A stretch of DNA of 64,000 bases. It comes from Variovorax sp. RA8. GTDB lineage: Bacteria > Pseudomonadota > Gammaproteobacteria > Burkholderiales > Burkholderiaceae_C. The number at the start of each line of letters is the position of its first letter. The first letter of the stretch is position 1. Position numbers and translations under genes: made by a program. Positions 10,351 to 21,824 of the stretch are shown in pieces. The stretch covers positions 4,960,001 to 5,024,000 of the forward strand of contig NZ_LR594662.1 of NCBI RefSeq assembly GCF_901827175.1, written 5' to 3'. The notes under the pieces were generated by a model. The model worked only from the letters and a program-made list of their open reading frames with translations, had not been told where the DNA came from and made no database searches.

Positions 10351-13029
10351 ATGACACGACATCCGTTGCCTGCGGCCCGACTCTCGGCCATTTGCCCGAC
10401 CTCGCGCCTTCCCGCCCGCGGCCAACTCTCCCTGCTCTGTACGGCGGTGGCTTTCGGACTGGGGCTGGTGAGTGTCGACGCCGCCGCGCTGGCGCTCGGG
10501 CGGCTCAATGTGCAGTCGGCCCTGGGCGAGCCCCTTCGGGCCGAGATCGAGGTCACCGAGATCGCCCGGGGCGAAGCGGACGGGCTCAAGGTCAACATTG
10601 CTCCCGCCGAGGCCTTCAATGCCGCCGGCGTCCCCTACAGCGCGGTGCTGGCCGATGTAAGGACCAGCCTGCAGCGCCGGGCCGACGGGCGCTACGTGGT
10701 GCGTCTCACCAGCAACCGCATGCTGAGCGAGCCCTTCATCGACCTGCTGGTCGAGGCCAACTGGAATTCCGGCCGCGTCGTGCGCGATTACACGGTTCTG
10801 CTGGATCCGCCAAGGAGCCGCACCGCCACCGCAGCCGCGCCGATCGCACCCACCGCCCCGCAAATCAGCGCGACGCCCGCGCCGCGCAGCGCCCCGGCAG
10901 TCACGCAGGCGCCCTCGCGCCGCGCGCCCGCTGCAGCTGAGACTGCTCCGGCTGCGCCCGCCGAGAGCGAGCGCAGCGTGCGCACAGGTTCGGGCGACCA
11001 GCAGGTGACGGTCCGGCCCGGCGATACCGCGAGCAAGATCGCGGGCGCCTACAAGTCGGCCGATGTATCGCTGGACCAGATGCTGGTGGCCCTGCTGCGG
11101 GCCAACCCCACTGCCTTCATCGGCGGCAACGTCAACCGCATGAAGGCTGGCGCCGTACTCGACGTGCCGAGCGCCGCGCAGGCGGCCGCCGTTCCCGGCG
11201 ACGAGGCCAGGCGCACGGTGACGGCGCAGAGCCGGGATTTTGGCGAGTACCGCCGCCGCTTGGCCGAGAACGCCCCAGCCTCGCAGGTCGCCGAGGCAGA
11301 CCGGCAGGCCAAAGGCCAGTTGCAGGCCAACGTCGAGGACCGCAACGCCGCGAATGCAGCCGCCGACAAGCTGCGCGTCAGCCAGGGCGGCGCGGGCCGG
11401 CAAACCGAGGAGCAGCTGGCCCGGAGCCGCCAAGCCCAGGAAAGCAGCACGCGCGTCGCCGAACTGTCGAAGAACATCGAAGAACTGAACAAGCTGCAAG
11501 CCGCGAGCGGCAGCCCGCCGGCCGCCGCAGGAACGCCGCAGTCAACGGCCCCTGCTGCCGCCGTTCCCTCGCCCGCTGCACCCGCGACGGCGGCACCGGG
11601 CGCCACGCCGGCACCCGGCGCTGCGGCGGCCCCCTCGAGTCCGGCAGCGCCCGCCCTGCCGGCAACGCTTGCACCAGCCGCGAATGCGCCGACTGCACCC
11701 ACCGCCGCGCCGGCGCCCGCGCCCGATGCAGCCGCTTCCGCCACCGCCACGGCACCCGCCCCTGCGCCAGCGCTGGCGGCGGCCGCCGCCAAGGCCCCGG
11801 CGCCCGCTCCTGCTCCCGCTCCCGGCTTCTTCGACGAACTGCTCGCGAATCCGCTGATCCTCGGTGGCGCCGCGCTGATCGCGCTGCTGGTCGGCTTCCT
11901 GCTGTACCGCGTCCTGGGCCGCAAGCGTCGTGAAGCCGGCGAGAGCGTGTTCCTCGAAAGCCGCATCCCCAAGGACTCCTTCTTCGGCGCCAGCGGCGGC
12001 GAGTCGGTGGACACCAAGAACCGGGGCAATTCGGTCGTTTCCTCGCTGTCCTATTCGCCCAGCCAGCTCGACGCCGGCGATGTCGATCCGGTGGCCGAGG
12101 CCGACGTCTACCTGGCCTATGGCCGCGACCTGCAGGCCGAGGAAATCCTGCGCGAAGCCCTGCGCGTGACTCCCGAGCGCACCGCCATCCACCTCAAGCT
12201 GCTCGAGATCCACGCCAAGCGGCGCGACCTGCGCGCCTACGAGGCCCTCGCCTCGGACGTGCACAAGCTGACCGGCGGCACCGGCAGCGATTGGAACCGC
12301 GTGGCGGAAATGGGCAAGGAGTTGGACCCCGGCAATCCGCTGTACGAATCGGGTGGCCGGAATGTCACGTCCGCGGAAGCCGCCGCCTTCGCCGGCACCC
12401 TGGCTGCCGCCACGGCAACACCAGCAGCGCCAATTGCCGCGCCGGCACCGGCTCCAGTGGTCGCCGCGCCGCCCCCGGCCTTCGTGCCTTCGGTCGCCCC
12501 GCTGGATTTCGATCTGGACCTGACCAAACCCCCGGCGCCCGCTCCCGTCAGCGCCAGCTTGCCGCAGACGCAGATCCAGGTGCCCGCCCAGACGCCGCGT
12601 ACCGCGTTGAAGAATGGAAGCCATTCAGGGCCCACCGCCCCGACCGCCAAGCTCGACCTGCACAACGACTTCGACACCGCCCCGGGGGTCCTCGAAGCGA
12701 CCACGGTCCGCGCCCCGCTGACCTCGGAAGAAGACATGACCCAGCCGGCGACCCTGCGTGCCGGCCTGCCGGGCGACTCCGGCTTCATCGAGTTCGACAT
12801 GAGCTCCATGGCCGGGCTGCGCGCCCCCGCCGACACCGAGCGCGGCCGCCTGGAACCCCTGGCCGAGGAAAGCGGCGAAAGCCCCCATGCCATCAAGTTG
12901 TCGCTGGCGCGCGAATTAAAGGCGCTCGGCGATGTCGAAGGTGCCCGCTCGCTGGTCGAGGAAGTGGCCGCCGAGGGCTCGGGCGATGTAAAGGCCGAAG
13001 CCAAGCAACTGCTCGGCCAACTGCGCTGA
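10351..13029 (+). CDS. fimV: FimV-type peptidoglycan-binding polar protein
   Basis: The 892-residue product has the full FimV layout. An N-terminal signal is followed by the FimV family motif ALGRLNVQSALGEPLRAEIE. A LysM-like domain lies at about residues 217-275. A coiled Gln/Ala-rich part and a long Ala/Pro linker reach to about 490, followed by one membrane helix at about 500-516 ending at RKRR. An acidic cytoplasmic part then ends with the C-terminal FimV helical domain (LARELKALGDVEGARSLVEE). In Pseudomonas, FimV is a polar hub for type IV pili and twitching. A TTG 66 bases upstream keeps the frame open, but the ATG at 10351 gives a normal signal peptide. Placement between asd and truA is usual in this order. 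Confidence 0.9.
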   Translation: MTRHPLPAARLSAICPTSRLPARGQLSLLCTAVAFGLGLVSVDAAALALGRLNVQSALGEPLRAEIEVTEIARGEADGLKVNIAPAEAFNAAGVPYSAVLADVRTSLQRRADGRYVVRLTSNRMLSEPFIDLLVEANWNSGRVVRDYTVLLDPPRSRTATAAAPIAPTAPQISATPAPRSAPAVTQAPSRRAPAAAETAPAAPAESERSVRTGSGDQQVTVRPGDTASKIAGAYKSADVSLDQMLVALLRANPTAFIGGNVNRMKAGAVLDVPSAAQAAAVPGDEARRTVTAQSRDFGEYRRRLAENAPASQVAEADRQAKGQLQANVEDRNAANAAADKLRVSQGGAGRQTEEQLARSRQAQESSTRVAELSKNIEELNKLQAASGSPPAAAGTPQSTAPAAAVPSPAAPATAAPGATPAPGAAAAPSSPAAPALPATLAPAANAPTAPTAAPAPAPDAAASATATAPAPAPALAAAAAKAPAPAPAPAPGFFDELLANPLILGGAALIALLVGFLLYRVLGRKRREAGESVFLESRIPKDSFFGASGGESVDTKNRGNSVVSSLSYSPSQLDAGDVDPVAEADVYLAYGRDLQAEEILREALRVTPERTAIHLKLLEIHAKRRDLRAYEALASDVHKLTGGTGSDWNRVAEMGKELDPGNPLYESGGRNVTSAEAAAFAGTLAAATATPAAPIAAPAPAPVVAAPPPAFVPSVAPLDFDLDLTKPPAPAPVSASLPQTQIQVPAQTPRTALKNGSHSGPTAPTAKLDLHNDFDTAPGVLEATTVRAPLTSEEDMTQPATLRAGLPGDSGFIEFDMSSMAGLRAPADTERGRLEPLAEESGESPHAIKLSLARELKALGDVEGARSLVEEVAAEGSGDVKAEAKQLLGQLR

Positions 13030-13054
13030 GCGGCGTGCTGGCGCCGATCCCCCG

Positions 13055-13867
13055 GTGAGGCTGGCCCTCGGCGTCCGCTACCAGGGCCAAGCCTACGAGG
13101 GCTGGCAGAGCCAGCTTTCGGGCCGCACCGTCCAGGACAAGCTGGAGGCCGCGCTGGGCCGCTTCGCCGACCAGCCCATCTCCACCTTGTGCGCCGGGCG
13201 CACCGACGCCGGCGTGCACGCGCTGATGCAGGTGGTGCACTTCGACACCTCGATCGAGCGCCAGCCCGTCTCCTGGGTCCGCGGCACCAATCGCTTCCTG
13301 CCGGACGACATCGCCGTGCAATGGGCGCAGCCCGTGCCCGGCCAGTTCCATTGCCGCGCCAGCGCCCTGACGCGGCGCTACCTCTACGTGCTGTCCCAGT
13401 CGCCGGTGCGCCCGAGCCTGGACGCAGGCCGGGTCGGCTGGTCCATCCACCCGCTCGACGGCGATGCGATGCGCGCCGCTGCGGCCATGCTGCTGGGCCG
13501 GCACGACTTCAGCTCATTCCGGGCCTCGGCCTGCCAGGCGCTGTCGCCCGTCAAGGAGCTGCGGCGCATCGAGATCACGCGGCGGGGCATGAACGACCGC
13601 TGCCGTTGGCACTTCGAATTCGAGGCCGATGCCTTCCTGCATCACATGATCCGCAACATCATGGGCTGCCTGGTCCGCATCGGCCATGGCAAGGCCCAGC
13701 CGGAATGGATGCGCGAAGTGCTGCAGGCGCGCAGCCGCCTGGTCGCCGCGCCGACCTTCTCGCCCAACGGCCTCTACTTCCTCGGACCGCTCTACGACGC
13801 CGGATGGGGTCTTCCGCCCGAGGCGACTCTGCAGACGGGCGGCGCTGCGTATGATGGCCCGCCATGA
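13055..13867 (+). CDS. truA: tRNA pseudouridine(38-40) synthase
   Basis: TruA isomerises uridines 38-40 in the tRNA anticodon stem to pseudouridine. The 270-residue product starts with RLALGVRYQGQAYEGWQ, typical of the family. It contains AGRTDAGVHA, where Asp51 is the catalytic aspartate. The start codon is GTG at 13055. Its stop overlaps the trpF start as ATGA (13864-13867), indicating coupling to trpF, an arrangement common in proteobacteria. Confidence 0.96.
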   Translation: MRLALGVRYQGQAYEGWQSQLSGRTVQDKLEAALGRFADQPISTLCAGRTDAGVHALMQVVHFDTSIERQPVSWVRGTNRFLPDDIAVQWAQPVPGQFHCRASALTRRYLYVLSQSPVRPSLDAGRVGWSIHPLDGDAMRAAAAMLLGRHDFSSFRASACQALSPVKELRRIEITRRGMNDRCRWHFEFEADAFLHHMIRNIMGCLVRIGHGKAQPEWMREVLQARSRLVAAPTFSPNGLYFLGPLYDAGWGLPPEATLQTGGAAYDGPP

Positions 13868-14541
13868 GCACTGCCGGCCGTACGCGCATCAAGATCTGCG
13901 GACTTACGCGCGAGCAGGATGTCGATGCAGCGGTCGAAGCGGGTGCCGACGCCGTGGGTTTCGTGCTCTATCCAGCCAGCCCGCGCGCGGTAACCGCGGA
14001 CCGCGCGCGCCAGCTCGCCTCGCGACTGCCGCCTTTCGTCACGCCAGTCCTGCTGTTCGTCAACGAGCCGGCGCCTGCGGCGCTGGCAGCCCTGCAAGGC
14101 GTGCCCGGCGCCATGGCCCAGTTCCACGGAGATGAGTCTCCCGAGCAATGCTGGGATGCGAGCGGCCGCGGTGCCCACCACTTCATGCGCGCAGCCCGCA
14201 TTCCGCTCGGCGCTGCCGGCGTCGGCTTCGACCTCGTAAAATACGTCTCCGATTACTCCCACGCCCTGGCCATCCTGCTCGACGCCCATGTCGAAGCCTA
14301 TGGCGGTGGCGGCAAGGCATTCGATTGGTCACTTCTTCCACCCGCCGTCGACGCTCACCTCGTCTTGAGTGGTGGGCTCGCACCTGCAAACGTGGGCGAT
14401 GGCATTCGCCGGCTGCGCACGGCCGCGAAGTCGCTGGCCGTTGACGTGAGCTCCGGCGTCGAGGCCGCCAAAGGCATCAAGGACGCCGCGAAGATCCGCG
14501 AATTCGTGGCCGCCGTACGGGCGGCCGATGCATTGACCTAG
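13864..14541 (+). CDS. trpF: Phosphoribosylanthranilate isomerase
   Basis: TrpF carries out the Amadori rearrangement of N-(5'-phosphoribosyl)anthranilate to CdRP in tryptophan synthesis. The 225-residue stand-alone TIM barrel has KICGLTREQD (catalytic Cys12) at the first strand. Near the end it has AVDVSSGVE, carrying the catalytic Asp and the phosphate-binding loop. It overlaps the truA stop by four bases and is 48 bases ahead of trpB. The early trp genes (trpE, D, C) are not in the window, which is normal for the split trp operons of betaproteobacteria. Confidence 0.96.
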   Translation: MSTAGRTRIKICGLTREQDVDAAVEAGADAVGFVLYPASPRAVTADRARQLASRLPPFVTPVLLFVNEPAPAALAALQGVPGAMAQFHGDESPEQCWDASGRGAHHFMRAARIPLGAAGVGFDLVKYVSDYSHALAILLDAHVEAYGGGGKAFDWSLLPPAVDAHLVLSGGLAPANVGDGIRRLRTAAKSLAVDVSSGVEAAKGIKDAAKIREFVAAVRAADALT

Positions 14542-14589
14542 CGCGTCGCCCGACTCGATCGTCCGGCGGCGCGCCCACCGATCGAGACC

Positions 14590-15863
<1,274 letters not shown>

Positions 15864-15867
<4 letters not shown>

Positions 15868-16709
15868 GCCGCATCGCTGCCACCTTCGAGCGCCTTCGCG
15901 AGCACGGCGGCAGGGCCCTGATTCCCTACGTCACCGCAGGCTTCCCCTACGCCGACATCACCCCCGAGCTGATGCACGGCATGGTGGAAGCAGGCGCCGA
16001 CGTGATCGAACTCGGCGTGCCCTTCTCCGACCCGATGGCCGATGGCCCCGTGATCCAGGCCGCGGGCGAAGCCGCGCTGGCGCTGGGCATCGGCATGAAG
16101 CAGGTGCTGGCGATGGTGAGCACCTTCCGCCGCAAGGATGATGCGACGCCGGTCGTGTTGATGGGCTATGCCAATCCGATCGAGCGCTACGACGGCGTGC
16201 ACGGTAAAGGCAGCCTCATCCGCGACGCCGCGGCCGCCGGCGTCGACGGGCTGCTGGTGGTCGACTATCCACCCGAGGAATGCGAGGACTTCGCCGCCGG
16301 CCTGCAGGCGCACGGCATGGACCTGATCTTCCTGCTGGCCCCCACCAGCACCGCCGAGCGCATGGCGCAGGTCGGCCGCATCGCCACGGGCTATGTCTAC
16401 TACGTCTCGCTCAAGGGCGTGACCGGCGCCGGGCACCTCGACACCGAGGCAGTCGGCCGAATGATCCCGCGCATCCGCGAGCACGTGAAGCTGCCGGTGG
16501 GCGTGGGCTTCGGCATCCGCGATGCCCGCAGTGCCCAGGCGGTCGGTTCGACGGCGGACGCGGTGGTGATCGGCACCCGCATCATCCAGCTGATCGACGG
16601 CCAGCCCCGCGAGCGGGTGGTACCCCTGGTGAGCGAATTCCTGGCGGAGATCCGGGAAGCGCTGGATGCACTGCCGGCCGCGACGGCCAAGAATGCGGCT
16701 GGTCGATAA
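15864..16709 (+). CDS. trpA: Tryptophan synthase alpha chain
   Basis: TrpA cleaves indole-3-glycerol phosphate and channels indole to TrpB. The 281-residue TIM barrel shows the two catalytic acids in [20 protein letters not shown]: Glu49 and Asp60, at the same positions as in the E. coli enzyme. The start at 15864 overlaps the trpB stop and has AGGAGG-like GGGAGGC just upstream. A longer frame beginning at 15651 is the trpB shadow. accD follows after 101 bases. Confidence 0.97.
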
Positions 16710-16810
16710 TGCGGAGTTGACCCACACCCCGAGCCCCTATCCCGCGGGCGGGAGAGGGCGCTACTCGCCGCGAAGACCTTGTTTCGCGAGAACTTCGAAC
16801 TGGAGCCCCC

Positions 16811-17683
16811 ATGAGCTGGCTTGAAAAACTGCTTCCGCCCAAGATTGCGCCCACCGACCCGAGCGAGCGGCGCCAGATGCCCGAAGGCCTCTGGATCAAG
16901 TGCCCGAGCTGCGACACCGTGCTCTACAAGACCGACCTCGAGCACAACCAGAACGTGTGCCCGAGTTGCAGCCACCACCACCGTATCGGCGCGCGCGCGC
17001 GCATCGACGCCTTTCTGGACTCGGAAGGCCGCTACGAAGTGGGCCAGGAAGTCCTGCCGGTCGACGCCCTCAAGTTCAAGGACAGCCGCAAGTATCCAGA
17101 GCGGCTCAAGGAAGCACTCGAAAACACCGGCGAGACCGACGCACTGGTAGTAGTGGGCGGCTCGGTCCATAGCATCAACGTGGTGGTGGCCTGCTTTGAG
17201 TTCGACTTCATGGGCGGCAGCATGGGCAGCGTGGTCGGCGAGCGCTTCGTGCGCGGCGTCGAGACCGCGATCGAGCAGAAGGTGCCCTTCATCTGCTTCA
17301 CCGCCACCGGCGGCGCGCGCATGCAGGAAGGCCTGCTGTCGCTGATGCAGATGGCCAAGACCAATGCGGCGCTCACGCGCCTGGCCAAGAAGGGCCTGCC
17401 CTACATCAGCGTGCTGACCGACCCGACCATGGGCGGCGTGAGCGCCGGCTTCGCCTTCGTGGGCGATGTGGTGATCGCCGAGCCCAAGGCACTGATCGGC
17501 TTTGCCGGCCCGCGCGTGATCGAATCGACCGTGCGGGTAACGCTGCCCGAAGGCTTCCAGCGCGCCGAATTCCTTCAGACCAAGGGTGCCATCGACTTCA
17601 TCTGCGACAGGCGCGAACTGCGCAAGACGGTCGCCAACACGCTGGCGATGCTGCTGCGCCAACCGGCCGACGCAGTGGTCTGA
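16811..17683 (+). CDS. accD: Acetyl-CoA carboxylase carboxyltransferase subunit beta
   Basis: AccD, with AccA, transfers the carboxyl group from biotin to acetyl-CoA to make malonyl-CoA for fatty acid synthesis. The 290-residue product has the N-terminal zinc ribbon with Cys31, Cys34, Cys50 and Cys53, followed by the crotonase-fold carboxyltransferase domain ([29 protein letters not shown]). trpBA-accD clustering is widespread in proteobacteria. The gene ends seven bases from the oppositely oriented yggT gene, with no obvious terminator between them. Confidence 0.97.
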   Translation: MSWLEKLLPPKIAPTDPSERRQMPEGLWIKCPSCDTVLYKTDLEHNQNVCPSCSHHHRIGARARIDAFLDSEGRYEVGQEVLPVDALKFKDSRKYPERLKEALENTGETDALVVVGGSVHSINVVVACFEFDFMGGSMGSVVGERFVRGVETAIEQKVPFICFTATGGARMQEGLLSLMQMAKTNAALTRLAKKGLPYISVLTDPTMGGVSAGFAFVGDVVIAEPKALIGFAGPRVIESTVRVTLPEGFQRAEFLQTKGAIDFICDRRELRKTVANTLAMLLRQPADAVV

Positions 17684-17690
17684 CCCCGGG

Positions 17691-18251
17691 CTAGCGGCCC
17701 ATCCCGAAGACGGCCGCCATGAGGCTTCCCAGCACGATGGCACCCACCTGGAGCAGCACGATCGCGGCGAGCGGCGACAGGTCCACGCCGCCCACAAGCG
17801 GGATGAAGCGCCTCAGCGGCCGCACCAGCGGCTCGGCCAGCCGGCCGATGAGGTCCTGGAGCATCGACGACGCATTCGGGATCCACGAGAGAACCGCGTA
17901 GACGATCAGCAGCGCAGTCAGGCCTGACACCGCCAGCTGCATCAGCCCGATCAGCGACACCAGCGGCAGGATCGCCCAGCGGCCGAGCGCCCCCATCAGG
18001 GCCCACAGCAGCAGGAATTTGAGCATCACCAGCAACCACGCGGCCACGGCGCTCGCCAGGTCCCAGCGCTTGACCGCGGGGATGACGCGCCGCAGCGGCA
18101 GCACGATCCAGTCGGTGATCGCGAACACGAAGCGCCCCAGCGGGTTGCCGAAGGGCACGCGGTGGTACTGCATGTACAGGCGCAGCAGGCACGCCCCGCC
18201 GAGGAGGCCGACGATCACGTCGAGAAGGAACGAAGGGATCTGGTAGAACAT
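17691..18251 (-). CDS. YggT-family integral membrane protein
   Basis: The 186-residue product is almost entirely hydrophobic. It contains two tandem YGGT repeats, each a pair of membrane helices with a PLRR motif (DWIVLPLRRVIPAV, then AEPLVRPLRRFIPLVGGVDLSP). The ATG at 18251 (MFYQIPSFLLDVI) starts directly at the first helix; a frame running upstream to 18287 adds only charged residues. YggT proteins are linked to osmotic or cell-envelope roles, but the molecular function is not settled. It converges on accD and is divergent from the LON-domain gene. Confidence 0.85.
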   Translation of the reverse strand: MFYQIPSFLLDVIVGLLGGACLLRLYMQYHRVPFGNPLGRFVFAITDWIVLPLRRVIPAVKRWDLASAVAAWLLVMLKFLLLWALMGALGRWAILPLVSLIGLMQLAVSGLTALLIVYAVLSWIPNASSMLQDLIGRLAEPLVRPLRRFIPLVGGVDLSPLAAIVLLQVGAIVLGSLMAAVFGMGR

Positions 18252-18300
18252 GGCGCGCGGTCGTGAACGGAATGCGATGATAGCCATGCAAGGTTCCTCG

Positions 18301-18939
18301 ATGACGACTCAACCCCTCCCGCAGCCCCTGCCCCTGTTCCCGCTGGGTACCGTGCTCTTTCCCGGCGGCTTCCTGCCCCTGCGCATCTTCGAGGTCCGCT
18401 ACCTGGACATGATCGGCAAATGCCACAAGGCCGGCACGCCCTTCGGCGTGGTGAGCCTGACGCAGGGCGCGGAAGTCCGGCGCGCGGGCGCGGAGGCCGA
18501 GCGCTTTGCCGGTGTCGGCACGCTCGCCGAGATCCGCGAGTTCGAAGTCCCGCAGGTTGGGCTGATGCAGATCGCCTGCGTGGGCACGCAGCGCTTCCGC
18601 GTGCGCACCAGCGCGTTGCAGACGCATGGGCTCTGGACCGCGGAGGTCGACCTCGTCGCCGACGACGTGGCGCTCGCCGTGCCCGATGACCTTCGGGCCG
18701 TCTCCGACGCGCTGCGCCGCCTGGTGGACACCCTGGAGGAGCGGCGCCGCGGCGAGCAGCTGCGGTTGCCGGTCCAGGCGCCCTTCCGTTTCAATGATTG
18801 CGGCTGGGTGGCCAACCGTTGGTGCGAGCTGCTGCCCGTGCCGACTGAGCTCAAGCAGCGGCTGATGGAGCTGGATAGCCCCTTGATGCGACTCGAGCTG
18901 GTGGGCGACCTGCTCGTGCGCACCGGGATCACGAAGTAG
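18301..18939 (+). CDS. LON substrate-binding-domain protein
   Basis: The 212-residue product is a stand-alone version of the N-terminal domain of Lon protease: LPLFPLGTVLFPGGFLPLRI is the classic opening, followed by FEVRYLDM. There is no AAA+ or protease domain, so it is not Lon itself; it probably binds unfolded or peptide ligands. The start at 18301 (MTTQPLPQ) was chosen because the LON domain begins at once. An in-frame ATG at 18286 is possible. It is divergent from yggT (49 bases between start codons) and 78 bases ahead of lysS. Confidence 0.85.
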   Translation: MTTQPLPQPLPLFPLGTVLFPGGFLPLRIFEVRYLDMIGKCHKAGTPFGVVSLTQGAEVRRAGAEAERFAGVGTLAEIREFEVPQVGLMQIACVGTQRFRVRTSALQTHGLWTAEVDLVADDVALAVPDDLRAVSDALRRLVDTLEERRRGEQLRLPVQAPFRFNDCGWVANRWCELLPVPTELKQRLMELDSPLMRLELVGDLLVRTGITK

Positions 18940-18970
18940 CCCGGCAGCCGGGCTGCAAGACACCGCCGGC

Positions 18971-18976
18971 TAAAAT
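18971..18976 (+). promoter_or_regulatory. Candidate -10 element for lysS
   Basis: TAAAAT (five of six matches to TATAAT) lies 41 bases before the lysS ATG in the gap after the LON-domain gene. No good -35 hexamer was seen at 16-18 bases, so this is only suggestive. Confidence 0.3.
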
Positions 18977-19017
18977 GGCGGGTTGCGCGCGGCTGCCCGC
19001 GCTTCTACTTCCCCCTC

Positions 19018-20550
19018 ATGTCCGACGCACTCCCCTCTTCTTCCTCCGCCCACGACGACAACCAACTCATTGCCGAACGGCGCGAGAAGCTGAAGGCGCT
19101 GCGCGCCGCACAGGTCGAGGGCAAGGGCGTCGCCTTTCCGAACGACTTCAAGCCCGCCGACCGCGCGGCAGCGCTGATCGCGGCGCACAACGAAACAGAG
19201 CCCGAGGCGCTGGAAGCCACGCCGATCGCCGTCAGTGTCGCGGGCCGCATGATGCTCAAGCGGGTGATGGGCAAGGCGAGCTTCGCCACCGTGCAGGACG
19301 CCACCGGCCGCATCCAGCTCTACGTCACGCGAGATGCCGTCGGCGAAGCGCCCTACGCCGAGTTCAAGCACTGGGACCTGGGCGACATCGTCGGCGCCGA
19401 AGGCACCGCCTTCAAGACCAAGACCGGCGAGCTCTCGGTCAAGGTGACCCGGCTGCGCCTGCTGACCAAGAGCCTGCGCCCCTTGCCCGACAAGTTCCAC
19501 GGCATGGCCGACCAGGAGCAGAAGTACCGGCAGCGCTACGTCGACCTGATCACCGACGAGTCGGCACGCGAGCGCTTCGTCGCACGCAGCCGCGCGGTGA
19601 GCGCGCTGCGCGAATTCATGGTGGCCAACGGCTTTCTCGAGGTCGAGACGCCGATGCTGCACCCGATGCCGGGCGGCGCCAACGCCAAGCCCTTCAAGAC
19701 GCATCACAACGCGCTGGACCAGGAGATGTTCCTGCGCATCGCGCCAGAGCTCTATCTGAAGCGCCTGATCGTCGGCGGCTTCGAGCGCGTCTTCGAGATC
19801 AACCGGAGCTATCGCAACGAGGGCATCTCGGTGCGGCACAACCCCGAGTTCACGATGATGGAGTTCTACGCGGCCTACTGGAACTACCGCGACCTGATGG
19901 ACTTCACCGAGACGCTGATCCGCACCATCGCGCAGAAGAGCGTCGGAAATCTCCAACTCGAGTACCAGGGCAAGCCGGTGGACCTGAGCCAGCCTTTCGA
20001 GCGGCTCACCATCCGCGAGGCGATCGCCAGGCACACCGAGGCCGGCGCGAACGCCGACGATGCCCCCTGGCTGCGCGATGCCCTCCGCAAGCTCGGCTTG
20101 AGCGAGGAGAAGGACAAGCTCTCCCAACGCAGCCTGGCGAGCCTGCAGGTGATGTACTTCGAGGAGACGGTGGAAGAGAAGCTCTGGCAGCCGACCTTCA
20201 TCATGGAACACCCGACCGAGATCTCGCCCCTGGCGCGCGCCAACGACGAGCGCCCGGAGGTCACGGAGCGCTTCGAGCTCTACATCACCGGCCGCGAGTT
20301 CGGCAACGGCTTCAGCGAGCTCAACGATGCCGAAGATCAAGCCGCGCGCTTCAACGCCCAGGTCTCGGCGAAGGACAGCGGCGACGACGAGGCGATGTTC
20401 TTCGACCACGACTTCGTGCGGGCGCTGGAGTACGGCATGCCGCCTACCGGCGGCTGCGGCATCGGCATCGATCGCCTGATGATGCTGCTGACCGATTCGC
20501 CCAGCATCCGTGACGTGATCCTCTTTCCTGCATTGCGCCGGGAATCTTGA
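19018..20550 (+). CDS. lysS: Lysyl-tRNA synthetase (class II)
   Basis: LysS charges tRNA-Lys. The 510-residue product has an N-terminal OB-fold anticodon-binding domain (about residues 55-160) and a class II catalytic domain. Motif 2 is visible as [20 protein letters not shown] and motif 3 as [14 protein letters not shown]. Length and motif order match bacterial LysRS. The stop TGA at 20548-20550 overlaps a TTG start of the next gene, so translation of the Hsp70-like protein is probably coupled to lysS. Confidence 0.97.
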   Translation: MSDALPSSSSAHDDNQLIAERREKLKALRAAQVEGKGVAFPNDFKPADRAAALIAAHNETEPEALEATPIAVSVAGRMMLKRVMGKASFATVQDATGRIQLYVTRDAVGEAPYAEFKHWDLGDIVGAEGTAFKTKTGELSVKVTRLRLLTKSLRPLPDKFHGMADQEQKYRQRYVDLITDESARERFVARSRAVSALREFMVANGFLEVETPMLHPMPGGANAKPFKTHHNALDQEMFLRIAPELYLKRLIVGGFERVFEINRSYRNEGISVRHNPEFTMMEFYAAYWNYRDLMDFTETLIRTIAQKSVGNLQLEYQGKPVDLSQPFERLTIREAIARHTEAGANADDAPWLRDALRKLGLSEEKDKLSQRSLASLQVMYFEETVEEKLWQPTFIMEHPTEISPLARANDERPEVTERFELYITGREFGNGFSELNDAEDQAARFNAQVSAKDSGDDEAMFFDHDFVRALEYGMPPTGGCGIGIDRLMMLLTDSPSIRDVILFPALRRES

Positions 20551-21824
20551 GTACACAGGCGCCCGTCCTCGGCATCGACTTCGGCACGTCCAATTCCGCG
20601 GTCGCGTGCGTGGCCGGGAGCGAGCTCGCCCGCCTGCTGCCGCTGGAGGGATCGGCGACGACGATCCCGACCGCGGTCTTCTTCAACACCGAGGACCGCA
20701 GCACGCATTTCGGCCGCGAGGCAGTCGCACTGTACCTGGCGGGCACGGAAGGCCGGCTGATGCGATCGCTCAAGAGCCTGCTCGGCAGTGCGCTGATGCA
20801 GGACCAGACCGAGATCGGCCACCAGCGGGTGAGCTTCGAGGACATCATCGCCCTCTTCCTGTCGGAGCTTGCTGCACGCGCCCACCGGCAGCTCGGCGCG
20901 AGGCCGGCGCGGGTCGTCGTCGGCCGCCCGGTGCATTTCGTGGATGATGACCCGGCGCGCGACCGCGAGGCCGAAGCCACGCTGCGCCGGGCCGCGCGGA
21001 ACGCCGGCCTGGGCGACGTCGACTTCCAGTATGAGCCGATCGCCGCCGCCTTCGACCACGAGCGGCGCGTCACCCGCGAATCGCTGGTGCTGATCGTCGA
21101 CATCGGCGGTGGCACCTCCGACTTCACCGTGGTGCGCCTGGGCCCTGGGCGGATCGCGAAGGCAGATCGCTCCGGCGACGTGCTGGCCACCACAGGCGTG
21201 CACATCGGCGGCACGGACTTCGACCAGCGGCTCAGCGTCGAATGCGTCATGCCGCATTTCGGTTTCCGCCATATCGGGCCGCAGGGCCGCGAGGTGCCGA
21301 GCAGGACCTTTTTCGACCTGTCGTCATGGCACCTGATCAATTGGCTCTATGCGCCGAAGGCGATCCGGCAGGCGCAGGAGCTGCGCGTCAACTACCTCGA
21401 TACACGGCTGCACGACCGGCTCATAAACGTGCTCTCCGACCGGCAGGGGCATCGCATTGCCAGCGAGGTGGAAGAGGCCAAGATCCGCAGTTCGATGACC
21501 AGCGATACCGTGGCGATCGACCTGTCGTTCGCAGAGCCGAAGCTGAACGCCATGCTCACGGCCGGTGACATGGACCGCCAGCTCGCAGTGCAACTCGACA
21601 ACGTGGTCGCGTGTGCCCGCGATTGCGTCGCGCGCGCGGGGCTGCACGGCGAGCAGCTCGACGCCCTCTACCTGACGGGCGGCTCCTCGGCCCTGCGCCC
21701 CTTTCAGGGTGCCCTGCGACGGGCCTTTCCGGCCACGCCGGTCATCGAAGGCGATCTCTTCGGCGGCGTGGCCGCAGGCCTGGCCTATGCCGCTGCCGGC
21801 GCCGGAACGCCGCGACCCGCGTGA
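20547..21824 (+). CDS. Hsp70-family (YegD-like) ATPase
   Basis: The 425-residue product has the Hsp70/actin-fold ATPase: phosphate 1 loop [14 protein letters not shown] at the N-terminus, phosphate 2 loop [13 protein letters not shown], and adenosine motif [20 protein letters not shown] near the end. It lacks the substrate-binding domain of DnaK (about 640 residues) and matches the short YegD type. The only suitable start is TTG at 20547, overlapping the lysS stop (TTGA); the phosphate 1 loop begins six codons later, so a later start would break the fold. Its stop overlaps the next gene as GTGA. Its client is unknown. Confidence 0.85.
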   Translation: MSTQAPVLGIDFGTSNSAVACVAGSELARLLPLEGSATTIPTAVFFNTEDRSTHFGREAVALYLAGTEGRLMRSLKSLLGSALMQDQTEIGHQRVSFEDIIALFLSELAARAHRQLGARPARVVVGRPVHFVDDDPARDREAEATLRRAARNAGLGDVDFQYEPIAAAFDHERRVTRESLVLIVDIGGGTSDFTVVRLGPGRIAKADRSGDVLATTGVHIGGTDFDQRLSVECVMPHFGFRHIGPQGREVPSRTFFDLSSWHLINWLYAPKAIRQAQELRVNYLDTRLHDRLINVLSDRQGHRIASEVEEAKIRSSMTSDTVAIDLSFAEPKLNAMLTAGDMDRQLAVQLDNVVACARDCVARAGLHGEQLDALYLTGGSSALRPFQGALRRAFPATPVIEGDLFGGVAAGLAYAAAGAGTPRPA